A stretch of DNA of 64,000 nucleotides, from assembly GCF_900115565.1 (NCBI RefSeq), contig NZ_FOWW01000012.1, positions 62,001-126,000 on the forward strand, read 5' to 3'. The notes below the pieces were generated by a model, which saw only the letters and a program-made list of their open reading frames with translations, had not been told where the DNA came from and ran no database searches. This DNA comes from Amycolatopsis arida (GTDB lineage Bacteria > Actinomycetota > Actinomycetes > Mycobacteriales > Pseudonocardiaceae). The position numbers and the translations under genes are program-made. Within the stretch, counting starts at the first letter, position 1. Every line of letters starts with the position of its first letter. Positions 15,333 to 26,025 of the stretch are shown piece by piece.

Positions 15333-15959
15333 CTAGCCGCCGAGGACGCCCCGCTCGAACGCCGCCGCGACCGCCGCGGCCCGGTCGTTGACGCCCAGCT
15401 TCGCGTAGATGTGCAGCAGGTGGGTCTTCACCGTGGCCTCGCTGATGAACAGCTGCCGCGCGGCATCCCGGTTCGTCGCGCCGCGCGCCACGAGCCGCAA
15501 CACCTCGACCTCCCGCTGGCTCAGCGGCTCCCGCGCCGGCTCCCGCATCCGACCCATGAGCCGGCTGGCCACGGCCGGTGAGAGCACCGACTCCCCGCGG
15601 GCCGCCGCCCGCACCGCGCGGAACAGCTCGTCGCGCGGCGCGTCCTTCAGCAGGTAGCCGGTGGCGCCGGCCTCGATGGCGGGCAGCACGTCGGAGTCGG
15701 TGTCGTAGGTGGTCAGCACCAGCACCCTGGCCGGGTTGCCCCGCTCGGCGAGCGCGCGGATGGCGGTGAGCCCGTCCGTGCCGGGCATCCGCAGGTCGAT
15801 CAGCACCACGTCGGGCCGCAAACGCTGGGTGAGCGCCACCGCCTCCGCGCCGTCGGCGGCCTCGCCCACCACCTCGAACCCGCGCTCGCCGGTGAAGACG
15901 CCGCGCAGGCCGTCTCGCACGATCGGGTGGTCGTCGGCGACGATCAGCCGGATGGTCAC
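15333..15959 (-). CDS. NarL/FixJ-type response regulator
   Basis: This 208-residue protein starts at GTG 15959, overlapping the sensor kinase stop by four bases. The receiver domain (residues 1-120) has the acidic pair in LIVADDHPIVRDG, the phospho-acceptor aspartate in VVLIDLRMPG and the lysine in GYLLKDAPRDEL. The C-terminal LuxR-type HTH is LSQREVEVLRLVARGATNRD, then ISEATVKTHLLHIYAKL. It is the output of the kinase encoded immediately upstream and probably controls the ABC transporter genes at the head of the operon. Confidence 0.93.
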   Translation of the reverse strand: MTIRLIVADDHPIVRDGLRGVFTGERGFEVVGEAADGAEAVALTQRLRPDVVLIDLRMPGTDGLTAIRALAERGNPARVLVLTTYDTDSDVLPAIEAGATGYLLKDAPRDELFRAVRAAARGESVLSPAVASRLMGRMREPAREPLSQREVEVLRLVARGATNRDAARQLFISEATVKTHLLHIYAKLGVNDRAAAVAAAFERGVLGG

Positions 15960-17224
15960 GCCGGCTCCCCGGCGCTGATGGCCGGCACGCTGGCCGACAC
16001 GGCGGTGCCGGCGCCCGGCTCGGACTCGACGTGCAGGGTCCCGGCCAGCCGCCGTACCCGGTGCCGCATCCCGGCCAGCCCGAACCCGCCGTGCTCGGTG
16101 CGTGCCGGTACCTCGGGTCCGAACCCGACCCCGTCGTCCCGCACGTCCAACGTCACCTGGTCCTCCATGTAGGACAGTGTCAGCCCCACCCTGCTGGCTT
16201 GGGCGTGCTTGGCCACGTTCGCCAGCGCCTCCTGGGTGACCCGCAACAGGGTCGCCTCGATCTCCGGGTGCAGCGGCCGTGCCGTGCCGGTGGTGGTGAA
16301 CTCCGCCGGCACCCCGGACATCGTCGACCACCGCCGCGCCACGTCGGCCAGCGCGTCGGGCAGCTCGGCGGTGTCCAGCACCTCGGGGCCGAGCGCACGG
16401 ACCGAGCGCCGCGCGTCGGTGAGGTTCTCCCTGGCCAGTGCGGTGGCCTGGGCCAGGTGCCGGTCCAGCTCGGCCGGGTCGTGCCGGGCCTGGGCTGCGG
16501 CCTCGAGCTGGGTGATGATCCCGGTGAAGCCCTGGGCGAGCGTGTCGTGGATCTCCCGGCTCAGCCGCTGCCGCTCGGCGAGCACGCCGGCCTCCCTGGC
16601 CTGGACGAGCAGCTGACCGTGCAGCCCGGCGTTCTCCTCCAGCGCGGACTCCAGCTCGGCCACCGCCTTGCGGCGGGCCTCGTTCTGCTCGGCGATCTTG
16701 TCCGAGAGCACCGCGCCGCCGCCGATCGCCAACGTCTGCACGGCGACGATGGTGAGCCAGAGGAACGGTTCCTCGGTCAGCGCGCGCACCGGCCCGCCCT
16801 GCGGGATCGTGTGGATCAGCGTCGAACACACCGCGAGCGCGGCGAACACCACCGGCAGTGGCCGCAGCCGCAGCGCCACGAAGAACCCGGCGATCAGGAA
16901 CACCAGGAACAGCGGGTCGCGCAGCATGAGCACCGTCGCGAACACCACCAGGCCGGCGAAGGACACAGGGGCCCGCCACCGAGTGGTCCGCCACCACGCC
17001 GGCGGCACCGTGTCGGTGAGCAGCACCCACGCGCCGGCGAGCGTGGCCAGCGCCAGGGTGCCCGCGGGATCGGCCGGCGGGTGCTCCTCGGGGATCAACG
17101 CGATCGCCGTCGCCACGACCAGCAGCACGGGTGGCAGGGCCCGCTCGACGTAGCCGAACCACGGCTGCAACGCCTCCTCGGGGGTGACGCTCGGGGGCGG
17201 GCCGGCGCGGGTGTGCTCGGTCAC
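15956..17224 (-). CDS. Membrane sensor histidine kinase (HisKA_3 / DesK-LiaS type)
   Basis: This 422-residue protein starts at GTG 17224. The N-terminal 170 residues contain about five hydrophobic segments with little outside the membrane, suggesting intramembrane sensing as in the LiaS/DesK kinases. A coiled linker (IAEQNEARRKAVAELESALE) leads to the dimerisation helix with the phospho-acceptor in LSREIHDTLAQGF. The ATPase domain has the N-box (TQEALANVAKHA) and G-box DVRDDGVGFG. It pairs with the response regulator downstream. GATACT six bases before the GTG could be an internal leaderless -10. Confidence 0.92.
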   Translation of the reverse strand: MTEHTRAGPPPSVTPEEALQPWFGYVERALPPVLLVVATAIALIPEEHPPADPAGTLALATLAGAWVLLTDTVPPAWWRTTRWRAPVSFAGLVVFATVLMLRDPLFLVFLIAGFFVALRLRPLPVVFAALAVCSTLIHTIPQGGPVRALTEEPFLWLTIVAVQTLAIGGGAVLSDKIAEQNEARRKAVAELESALEENAGLHGQLLVQAREAGVLAERQRLSREIHDTLAQGFTGIITQLEAAAQARHDPAELDRHLAQATALARENLTDARRSVRALGPEVLDTAELPDALADVARRWSTMSGVPAEFTTTGTARPLHPEIEATLLRVTQEALANVAKHAQASRVGLTLSYMEDQVTLDVRDDGVGFGPEVPARTEHGGFGLAGMRHRVRRLAGTLHVESEPGAGTAVSASVPAISAGEPA

Positions 17225-17250
17225 CTGGCCAGTATCGCGGGGGCCGGGGG

Positions 17251-18768
17251 TCAGATCGAGAACCGGCGGAATCTCGGCCACAGCGTCTCCCAGGGTTCCG
17301 TCCGCCCGGTGGCCAGCCACAACCCGGTGCCCGGCCGCATCGCGCCCGTGCCCGCGGGCAGCTCGCCGACTCGGCGCACCTCGGTGAAGTGCGCCCGGAG
17401 GACGCTCGGGTCCGTGCCGAGGTACAGCACGGTGTCGGCGGTCTCCGGCGGGCGGCCCAGCGTCCAGTAGCCGCGGTGCCCGCTGTACGGCTCGGGCAGC
17501 CCGTGCTCGGGACCGTACCGCGCCACCGCGGCCGCCTCCCAGTAGAACTCCGTCACCACCACCGCGTGCCGCCGCCGCGGCTCGGGGATCCGGTGGTAGG
17601 CGCCCGCGATCGCGGCCACGGTGTCCGGCCAGCCGAGCTCGGCGAACGCGAACGCCGGCCCCGGGATCTCCGGCCGCACGGTGACCCAGCTCGTCGGGTA
17701 CACCGGCAGGCTCAACGGGACCGCCACCACCGCGCTGACCACGTACACCGGCCAGGTCGGCACCCAGCGCCACCAGCGCGCCGGCCGGACCCGCTCGACG
17801 CCGACCGCCGCGGCCGCCCAGCACACCGGGAACATCCCGGCCAGGTAGTAGGGCCGGCCGGGTATGGCGAGGAAGACCGCGGCCAGCCCGAGCGTGGTCC
17901 AGCCCAGGAACCGGTGGGGCCGCAGCTCCGCCGACCGCAGCAGCCGGACTACGCCGTAGATCAGCAGCACCACCCCCGGTAGGAGGCCCGCGCCCAGCAG
18001 CGCGCCGGGCAGGAAGAGCGCTCGACCACCCCAGCCGACGGTGACCTCCTCGGCGATGGCGGCGTTCATGTCCAACTGCGGCCACCCGTTGCGGGCCTGC
18101 CACACCACGGTCGGCGCGACCGCCGCGGCGGCGATCAGCGCGCCCACCCACAGCATCGGCCGGCGGAGCAGTTCCCGCGGTCCGACCGCGAGCAGGCAGA
18201 CCCCGGCCACCAGCCAGAACCCGAGGAGCAGGAACTTCACGTTGAGGGTGAGCCCGGTGACCACCCCGGCCCACACCAGCAGCCCGTCGGCCCTGGTCCG
18301 CACCCAGCGGACCAGCAGCAGCGTCACCACCGCCCAGCCGAACGGGTCCAGTGTGGACGTCGCGAGATAGTGGCCGGTGCCGAGGAGGAACGGGCAGATC
18401 GCGGACGTCGCGGCGACCAGCACCTGGGCCTTCCGCCCGCCGCCCAGCTCGCGGGCGAGCAACGCCGCCACCACGACGCCGGTGGCGGTGACCAGGGTCG
18501 CCGGCAGCCGCAACACGACCAGCGATCCCGGCGCGAGCGTGTCCATCAGCCGCGCGAGCAGGGGGAGCAGCGGCGGCTGGTCGGCATATCCCCAGTCCAG
18601 GTGCCGCCCCGCCGCGAGGAAGTACAGCTCGTCGCCGAAGTAGCCGTGGCGACCGCTGGTGGCCAGCAGCAGCAACCCCACGGCGGCGGCCAGCGCGAGC
18701 ACCGGGCCGCGGGCGAGCGCGGGGACGGTGCTCCGCCCAAGGGTGGGCTGGACGGCCGACACACTCAC
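17251..18768 (-). CDS. GT39/ArnT-like membrane glycosyltransferase
   Basis: This 505-residue protein starts at GTG 18768, overlapping the ABC permease stop as GTGA. It has about eleven membrane segments. The first extracytoplasmic loop contains GYFGDELYFLAAGRHLDWG, where the D-E pair is the family's catalytic motif, followed by YADQPPLLPLLAR. These are hallmarks of the dolichyl/polyprenyl-phosphate-mannose type glycosyltransferases. It should transfer a sugar from a polyprenyl carrier to an extracytoplasmic acceptor. Being locked between an ABC exporter and a two-component system suggests a role in modifying an envelope component in response to stress. Confidence 0.88.
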   Translation of the reverse strand: MSVSAVQPTLGRSTVPALARGPVLALAAAVGLLLLATSGRHGYFGDELYFLAAGRHLDWGYADQPPLLPLLARLMDTLAPGSLVVLRLPATLVTATGVVVAALLARELGGGRKAQVLVAATSAICPFLLGTGHYLATSTLDPFGWAVVTLLLVRWVRTRADGLLVWAGVVTGLTLNVKFLLLGFWLVAGVCLLAVGPRELLRRPMLWVGALIAAAAVAPTVVWQARNGWPQLDMNAAIAEEVTVGWGGRALFLPGALLGAGLLPGVVLLIYGVVRLLRSAELRPHRFLGWTTLGLAAVFLAIPGRPYYLAGMFPVCWAAAAVGVERVRPARWWRWVPTWPVYVVSAVVAVPLSLPVYPTSWVTVRPEIPGPAFAFAELGWPDTVAAIAGAYHRIPEPRRRHAVVVTEFYWEAAAVARYGPEHGLPEPYSGHRGYWTLGRPPETADTVLYLGTDPSVLRAHFTEVRRVGELPAGTGAMRPGTGLWLATGRTEPWETLWPRFRRFSI

Positions 18769-19514
18769 CGTGGCCCCCAGCGGAAGAAGCGGACGGCGAC
18801 CACCAGGCACACCGCGGCGGCCACCGCCAGCGCGACCAGCTGCACGGCGCGCGGCGTGGCGCCGACCCAGCTCTCCCGGAGCGCGTTCAGGGCAGCGCCG
18901 AGGGGCAGCACGTCGGCCACGTCCCGCAGGACCGCCGGCAGGTGCTCCTTCGGCACCCACACCCCGCCCAGCGCGAGCATCGGGAACAACGCGGCCGAGC
19001 CGATGCCACTGGCGGCACGCCCGGACGGGGCGACGGCGGCGACGACCAGCCCGACGGAGAACAGGGCGAGCGCGCCGAGCAACGCCGCGACCGCGAAGCC
19101 GCCGGGGTTGGCGGGCAGCTCCATGCCCAGTGCGAGGTGACCCACCGCCACGATCAGCACGACGACCACCACGGCGGCGACGAGGTGGACCACCAGCTGC
19201 GCGATCAGCAGCCGGCGCGGTGGCACCGGGCTGGCGGCCAGCCGGAGCAGGATCCCCTTCTCCCGGTAGGTGCCGAGGTAGGCCGGGAAGATCGTCAACG
19301 CCACCATCGCGAGCACGAGCGTGACGCACAGTGGTGCGATGAAGGCCGCCAACGGCTGGTGCCCGCCGAAGTCGTCGCTCGGCGCGGTGGCACCCGGAAT
19401 CAGGCTCAGCACCAGCAGCAGCCCGATCGGGACGGCGACGACCGTGAGCCAGCTCGCCGGGTCGCGGAGGTACAGCTTCGACTCGACGGCGGTGAGCTTT
19501 CCCAGTGCGGTCAT
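18765..19514 (-). CDS. ABC-2 type transporter permease
   Basis: This 249-residue membrane protein has six predicted helices: LTVVAVPIGLLLVLSLIPG, then FIAPLCVTLVLAMVALTIFP and further stretches. The conserved cytoplasmic motif YREKGILLRLAASPVPPRRL is typical of ABC-2 export permeases. It lies 22 bases after the ATPase gene and overlaps the glycosyltransferase gene by four bases. It should form the channel of an exporter driven by the upstream ATPase. Substrates of this class include drugs, lipids and polysaccharides. Confidence 0.9.
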   Translation of the reverse strand: MTALGKLTAVESKLYLRDPASWLTVVAVPIGLLLVLSLIPGATAPSDDFGGHQPLAAFIAPLCVTLVLAMVALTIFPAYLGTYREKGILLRLAASPVPPRRLLIAQLVVHLVAAVVVVVLIVAVGHLALGMELPANPGGFAVAALLGALALFSVGLVVAAVAPSGRAASGIGSAALFPMLALGGVWVPKEHLPAVLRDVADVLPLGAALNALRESWVGATPRAVQLVALAVAAAVCLVVAVRFFRWGPR

Positions 19515-19536
19515 GATGTTTCCCCCTTCGTGGAGA

Positions 19537-20448
19537 TCAGTCGAGTGCGCGCCCGGTGAGCGCGACGAACGCGTCGTCGAGGTCGGCCCGCTGCACGCGG
19601 AGCTCCTCGGCGACGATCTGCCGGCTGGCCAGCGCGGCGGTCACGGCGTGCAGGACGTTGCCGCGGCCGGAGACCACCAGGTGTCCGCCGTGCCGCTCGA
19701 CGGCCCGCACCTCGGGAAGATCGGTGAGGAACTCGTCCGCCACGGGTGCGGACGGGCGGAAGGTGACGCGTTGCCCGTCGTCGACCGCCGCGACCAGCCC
19801 GGCGGGCGTGTCGAGCGCGATCACCCTGCCCGCGTCGATCACCGCCAGCCGGTCGCACAGGCGTTCCGCCTCCGCCATGAAGTGGGTGACCAGCAGGATC
19901 GTGACGCCCTGGTCGCGGATCTGCTCGACGAGGTCCCACGTCTCCCGCCGGGAGGCGGGGTCGAGACCGGCCGTGAGCTCGTCGAGCACCGCGACCTCCG
20001 GGTCGCCGATGAGTGCCAACGCGATGGACAGCCGCTGCTTCTGACCGCCGGAGAGCGTGCGGTAGTGGGTGTCCCGCTGCTCAACGAGGCCGAGCCTGTC
20101 GAGCAGCCGCTCCGGATCGGCGGGACGCCGGTAGAAGGAGGCGTAGAGGTCCAGCGCCTCCCACACCCGCAGCTTGTCCGGCATCTCGCTCGCCTGCGAC
20201 TGAATGCCGAGCCGCTGGCGCAACTCGGCCGTGTCGCGCCACGGGTCGAGACCGAGTACCGACACCCTGCCGCGGTCCGGCACCCGGAGGCCCTCCACAC
20301 ACTCGACGGTCGTGGTCTTCCCGGCGCCGTTGGATCCCAGGATCCCGAAGATCTCGCCGCGCTCGACGGCGAACGACACCTCGTCCACCGCGACCTTCTC
20401 GCCGTAGGTCTTGCGCAGCCCTTCCACCTCGATGACCGGCACGTCCAT
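19537..20448 (-). CDS. ABC transporter ATP-binding protein (ABC-2 exporter type)
   Basis: This 303-residue ATPase has an intact Walker A (GSNGAGKTTTVECVE), signature TLSGGQKQRL and Walker B VAVLDELTAGLDPASR. Here LDEL replaces the more common LDEP, and the catalytic glutamate is present. The C-terminal 80 residues are the regulatory extension seen in drug and lipid exporters. ATG 20448 is preceded by AGGGGG. It heads the five-gene operon that runs through the permease, a glycosyltransferase, a sensor kinase and a response regulator. It should power export by the permease encoded next. Confidence 0.93.
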   Translation of the reverse strand: MDVPVIEVEGLRKTYGEKVAVDEVSFAVERGEIFGILGSNGAGKTTTVECVEGLRVPDRGRVSVLGLDPWRDTAELRQRLGIQSQASEMPDKLRVWEALDLYASFYRRPADPERLLDRLGLVEQRDTHYRTLSGGQKQRLSIALALIGDPEVAVLDELTAGLDPASRRETWDLVEQIRDQGVTILLVTHFMAEAERLCDRLAVIDAGRVIALDTPAGLVAAVDDGQRVTFRPSAPVADEFLTDLPEVRAVERHGGHLVVSGRGNVLHAVTAALASRQIVAEELRVQRADLDDAFVALTGRALD

Positions 20449-20547
20449 CCCCCTTCGCTCGGTTGCCGGAGTCGAGCATGGGGGAGCGCGCTGGCCGTGG
20501 GATCGCCCGCGCGGTTACGCAGGGCATCCGCCGGGCGGTGAACCGGA

Positions 20548-21108
20548 TCAACCGATCGGTGGATTGCGCGCCCGGTCGGGGTGGGCTCGGCGCCGGCGCC
20601 AGGTCAGGGTCACGCCCAGGGTCGCCAGCCACGCGTCCAGGTCGTAGCCGTGCCGGGCCAGCCCTTCCACGGTGGCGCACGCGATGTCCAGCGCTTCCGC
20701 ACCGGTCTCCGGGTCGAGCAGGCCGGCGGCGACCGCGGCGAGCAACTCGTCGCCGTCGAGCACCCGCAGTCCGCGGCGCTGGCGCAGCGCGATGTCGAGG
20801 TACAGGTCGGTCGACCGCCACCGGCCATCGGTCCGGTCCACCCGCACGACGTCGAGGTAGAAGTCCTGGTCGCGCTCGTGCCCCGGGGTGAACCAGAAGT
20901 CGGTGACCCGCAGCCCCAGGCCGGGCAGCAGCCAGGACTCCAGGTAGTGGAACTGCGCCCGCCCTGGCGCGGGCCTGGCCAGGTAGAGCCCGAACGCTTC
21001 CGCGCGGAACTCCTCGACCGCCCGCGCGACGCCCTTGGGATCGACGTTCACCCCGGCGGCGAGGTCGAACGTCTCGGTCTTCGGCGGGTGCGGCTCGGTG
21101 CCCGGCAT
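20548..21108 (-). CDS. DUF402-domain protein
   Basis: This is a protein of about 186 residues, and the ATG at 21108 is preferred over 21117. The DUF402 core is FHYLESWLLPGLGLRVTDFW, then DQDFYLDVVRVDRTDGRWRS and TDLYLDIALRQRRGLRVLDG. The aspartates in YLDV, TDLYLD and the following DGDE are the conserved acidic ligands. Some relatives are nucleoside di/triphosphate phosphatases and others occur in RNA-binding FAU-1 proteins. The product could be a metal-dependent nucleotide phosphatase, but the family has many untested members. It is divergent from the PucR regulator. Confidence 0.75.
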   Translation of the reverse strand: MPGTEPHPPKTETFDLAAGVNVDPKGVARAVEEFRAEAFGLYLARPAPGRAQFHYLESWLLPGLGLRVTDFWFTPGHERDQDFYLDVVRVDRTDGRWRSTDLYLDIALRQRRGLRVLDGDELLAAVAAGLLDPETGAEALDIACATVEGLARHGYDLDAWLATLGVTLTWRRRRAHPDRARNPPIG

Positions 21109-21157
21109 GCCCGCCATCCTGCCGGGTCGACAGATCGAACGGCGATGTCGCACCACT

Positions 21158-22444
21158 ATGGTGATCACCGTGCTGGAGGATTCCGAGGTCGCCGAGCACG
21201 TCGCGCGGGTCGCGGCCACGCTGGGCGGCCGGGCCGAGGAGCTGACCAGCGACCTCGTCGCCCTCTACGAGCGGGAGCTGGGCCACCTGGTGCACGACAC
21301 CGAGGACATGGTGAGCCTGCTGTCCGCGAGCGTGTACCAGAACATCGACACCGCGCTGCGGATCTTCCAGCACGGGATCGACCCGACCCGGGTGGAGGCG
21401 CCCGCGGCGGCGATGGAGTACGCGCGCCGGCTGGCCCAGCGGGGCACGCCGGTGATCGACCTGATCCGGGCCTACTACCTCGGGCAGACCGCGGTGCTCG
21501 ACGAGGCCATGGCCGAGGCCGCCCGCCAGGTCGACGACACCCAGCTGCTCAGCGCGATGATGCGCGGCGCGCTGACCACGACGTTCGCGTTCATCGACCG
21601 GGTCACCCAGCAGGTGGTGTCGGCCTACCAGGAGGAACGCGACCGGTGGCTGCTCAACCGCAGCGCCGTCCGGGCGGCCAGGGTGCGCGCGCTGCTCGAC
21701 GGCGGCGGGACCGACCTCGACGCCACCTCCGCCGGACTGGGCTACCGGCTGCGCGGCACCCACGTCGGGGTGATCGCCTGGTACCCGGACGGCTCGGCCG
21801 TGGGCGACGCGCTCACCCGGCTGGAGGCGCTGACCGGTGAGCTCGGCGCCCGGCTGGGCGGGGACGGCCGCCCGTTGTTCGTGCCGCACGACGAGCTGTG
21901 CGCGTGGGTGTGGCTGCCGCTCCCCGGCCCGGCGCCGGACCGGGAGTGGCTGCGACGGGCGCTGGCCGAGGTCGAGTCCGCCGACTCCGCCGACGGCGCG
22001 GTGCGGCTCGCGGTGGGCGAGCCGGGCCACGACCTCGCCGGGTTCCGCCGGACCCACCGGCAGGCGCAGCGGGTGCACGCGCTGGCGCAGGCCGCGGGGG
22101 AGCGGTGCGCCAGGGTGCTCACGTTCGCCGAGGTCGGCGGGATCGCGCTGATGGCCTCGGACATCACCGCGGCCAGTGCGTGGGTGCGGGACACCCTCGG
22201 CCCACTGGCCACCGACGACGAGCAGCACGAGCGGCTGCGCGAGACGCTACGGGTCTTCCTGGCCGGCGGCGGCAGCTACACCGCGGCGGCCAGCCGGCTG
22301 ACGATGCACAAGAACTCCGTCCAGTACCGGGTGCGCAAGGCGGAGGAGCTGCTGGGCCGGCCGGTCGCGGAGCGCCGGCTCGACGTGGAGCTGGCGCTCA
22401 CCCTGTGCCACCGGCTCGGCCCGGCCGTGCTGCACCGGAGGTAG
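21158..22444 (+). CDS. PucR/CdaR-type transcriptional regulator
   Basis: This is a protein of about 428 residues starting at ATG 21158 (GTG 21161 is the alternative). The N-terminal RsbRD-like helical region (residues 10-150) is followed by a GGDEF-like, CdaR-type middle domain. The C-terminal PucR HTH_30 is LRETLRVFLAGGGSYTAAAS, then RLTMHKNSVQYRVRKAEELL. This arrangement occurs in many actinobacterial regulators of purine, diacid or secondary metabolism. No adjacent target pathway is evident, so its role is unknown. Confidence 0.85.
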   Translation: MVITVLEDSEVAEHVARVAATLGGRAEELTSDLVALYERELGHLVHDTEDMVSLLSASVYQNIDTALRIFQHGIDPTRVEAPAAAMEYARRLAQRGTPVIDLIRAYYLGQTAVLDEAMAEAARQVDDTQLLSAMMRGALTTTFAFIDRVTQQVVSAYQEERDRWLLNRSAVRAARVRALLDGGGTDLDATSAGLGYRLRGTHVGVIAWYPDGSAVGDALTRLEALTGELGARLGGDGRPLFVPHDELCAWVWLPLPGPAPDREWLRRALAEVESADSADGAVRLAVGEPGHDLAGFRRTHRQAQRVHALAQAAGERCARVLTFAEVGGIALMASDITAASAWVRDTLGPLATDDEQHERLRETLRVFLAGGGSYTAAASRLTMHKNSVQYRVRKAEELLGRPVAERRLDVELALTLCHRLGPAVLHRR

Positions 22445-22508
22445 CCGCCGGTTCGGTCCATGGGACCAGTCTGGTGGGAGTTTGTTGGTCGGTCGACACG
22501 AAGTGTGA

Positions 22509-22537
22509 TTGACCGCGAGCCAATAAGCTCCCGCTAT
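22509..22537 (+). promoter_or_regulatory. Promoter of the 84-residue protein gene
   Basis: TTGACC at 22509-22514 and CGCTAT at 22532-22537 are 17 bases apart. Transcription would start about 22544, which excludes the ATG at 22536 and supports ATG 22548 as the real start, with a leader of only a few bases. Confidence 0.5.
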
Positions 22538-22547
22538 GGGGTCCGCA

Positions 22548-22802
22548 ATGGGTAATCCGGGTGAACTGGTCGCGATGGTGCGGCTACGGCGGGGAGTGGT
22601 CGGCGAGAGCCGGCGAGTGTGTCACGTCGTACCCGTCCCCGATCCGTGGCAGGCGCGGGGACTGCCGGAACGGCTGACGGCGCTGTGCGGTGAGCACATC
22701 GTGGTCGAGCAGGCCGAGCTGCTGCCGGGGCTGGCCGGCATGCCGTGCGAGCCCTGTCTGCTGCGATCGGCGCCGCGGCAGACCCTGCCCAAGGGCGCCT
22801 GA
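22548..22802 (+). CDS. Small cysteine-containing hypothetical protein, 84 residues
   Basis: The product of about 84 residues begins [19 protein letters not shown]. It has a CHVVP segment in the middle, [17 protein letters not shown], and CEPCLL near the end. The Cys/His positions could bind zinc, but their spacing does not match a named zinc finger. There is no membrane segment. It resembles short proteins common in Pseudonocardiaceae, but I cannot name a family. It is not in an obvious operon, and a family A repeat array follows before uvrB. Confidence 0.6.
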   Translation: MGNPGELVAMVRLRRGVVGESRRVCHVVPVPDPWQARGLPERLTALCGEHIVVEQAELLPGLAGMPCEPCLLRSAPRQTLPKGA

Positions 22803-22829
22803 CCACGCCGAGATCGACGCTCCGGGCAG

Positions 22830-22876
22830 CGAGACCTACGTTCGGGGCCGCGAGTCCTGCGTTCGGAACGGCGAGT
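22830..22876 (-). repeat. 21-bp-period intergenic array, family A (inverted copy)
   Basis: Read on the reverse strand, units starting CTCGC begin at 22876, 22855 and 22834, exactly 21 bases apart. They carry GTTCCGAACGCAGG and CCCCGAACGTAGG. The plus strand shows the markers as GCGAG at 22830, 22851 and 22872. The unit is the same as at 15161-15223. The array lies between the 84-residue protein gene and the uvrB promoter. Confidence 0.7.
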
Positions 22877-22971
22877 TCGGCACGGCCGTGAGTGATGCGC
22901 GTGTGGCTCCTGTGACCATGCGTGGCGGCCGTGCCGCGCCGGCAGGCGACGCCGGCCATGCCCGGCGCGAA

Positions 22972-22994
22972 CTGTCGGTGGTCCCGCCTACCCT
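22972..22994 (+). promoter_or_regulatory. RecA-independent (PafBC-type) DNA-damage promoter of uvrB
   Basis: CTGTCGGTG at 22972-22980, eight bases, then TACCCT at 22989-22994. This matches the mycobacterial RecA-NDp consensus TTGTCRGTG-N8-TANNNT at eight of nine upstream positions with exact spacing. Transcription would start at 23001-23002, so the mRNA begins at the GTG of uvrB. In mycobacteria this element is activated by the PafB-PafC regulator after DNA damage. Confidence 0.8.
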
Positions 22995-23001
22995 GGACCT
23001 C

Positions 23002-25158
<2,157 letters not shown>

Positions 25159-25176
25159 CGAGCCCTCCGCGCCCAC

Positions 25177-25265
25177 GTGTCCGCGGTCCGTGCGCACGTG
25201 TCCGCGCCCGGTGTACGGGTCTCCGCGTCCGGCGGCGCCAACACCCGTTCATGGACCGCGGACAC
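25177..25265. repeat. 21-bp-period intergenic array, family B
   Basis: Units start at 25177, 25198 and 25219. The first two open with GTGTCCGCG and the third with GTCTCCGCG. The array closes at 25253-25265 with GGACCGCGGACAC, the exact reverse complement of the first 13 bases of the first unit, so the whole element is bounded by inverted copies. It lies just behind the uvrB stop and could also act as a transcript-end structure. Confidence 0.7.
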
Positions 25266-25351
25266 AGCCGCGCGACGTGGCGGCGGCGCCGCGCGCGAGT
25301 GTTCTCGGCGGAAATTGGCTGGACCCCGGCAGGGGTCTGACCGAAGCTGGG

Positions 25352-25927
25352 ATGGTGGTCGAACACCTGATCGTCGCGGGAGACCTGTTGCTCCGGCCGT
25401 GGGTCTCCGGTGACCGCGACGCCGTACTGGGCGCTTTCGCCGACCCCGAGATGGGGCGGCAGAGCAGCGAGCCGGTGGACACCGCGGCGGCGGCCGCCGC
25501 GTGGATCGCCGCGCGGCAGCGGCACTGGGCGGTCGACCGCGCCTACTCGTGGGCGGTCACCGACACCGAGGGCGCGGTGCTGGGCAGCGTCGAGGTGAGT
25601 GCGGTGGACCGCCGGCACGACACCGGGTGGGTGTCGTACTGGACGGTCGCCCCGGCGCGTGGTCGCGGCGTGGCGAGCACCGCCTGCCGGGTGGTGAGCG
25701 ACTGGGCGTTGCGCGACCTCGGCCTGTTCCGCCTGGAGTTGGGCCACCGGCTGAACAACCCGGCGTCGTGCCGGGTGGCCACGCACGCCGGGTTCCGCCC
25801 GGAAGGAATCCAGCGCGACAAGCTCCGTTACGGCGACCGCCGTTACGACGTGGAGATCCACGCCCGCCTGGCCACCGATCCCGATCCCGGCCCCACCGTC
25901 ACCAACGCCGCCCGGCGGAGCCGCTGA
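25352..25927 (+). CDS. GNAT-family N-acetyltransferase (RimJ/RimL-like)
   Basis: This 191-residue protein begins with LLLRPWVSGDRDAVLGAFAD, the usual first strand and helix of the RimJ/RimL subgroup. Next come SWAVTDTEGAVLGSVEVSAV, then WVSYWTVAPARGRGVASTAC with the acetyl-CoA loop (ARGRGVAS), and finally RLNNPASCRVATHAGF, the typical N-x-A-S motif followed by GFRPEG. It should acetylate an amine on a protein or small molecule. A hairpin (GACCCC, GGCA, GGGGTC) at 25322-25337 precedes the ATG at 25352. No clear ribosome site is seen. Confidence 0.88.
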   Translation: MVVEHLIVAGDLLLRPWVSGDRDAVLGAFADPEMGRQSSEPVDTAAAAAAWIAARQRHWAVDRAYSWAVTDTEGAVLGSVEVSAVDRRHDTGWVSYWTVAPARGRGVASTACRVVSDWALRDLGLFRLELGHRLNNPASCRVATHAGFRPEGIQRDKLRYGDRRYDVEIHARLATDPDPGPTVTNAARRSR

Positions 25928-26025
25928 GCCGGCGAGCTCCTGTCGGAGCAGCCGAGCACGGGCGGATGGCAACGCGAAGAAGCAACAGCCACACCGGCAG
26001 ACGCAGCGACAACACCGACGCGGGC

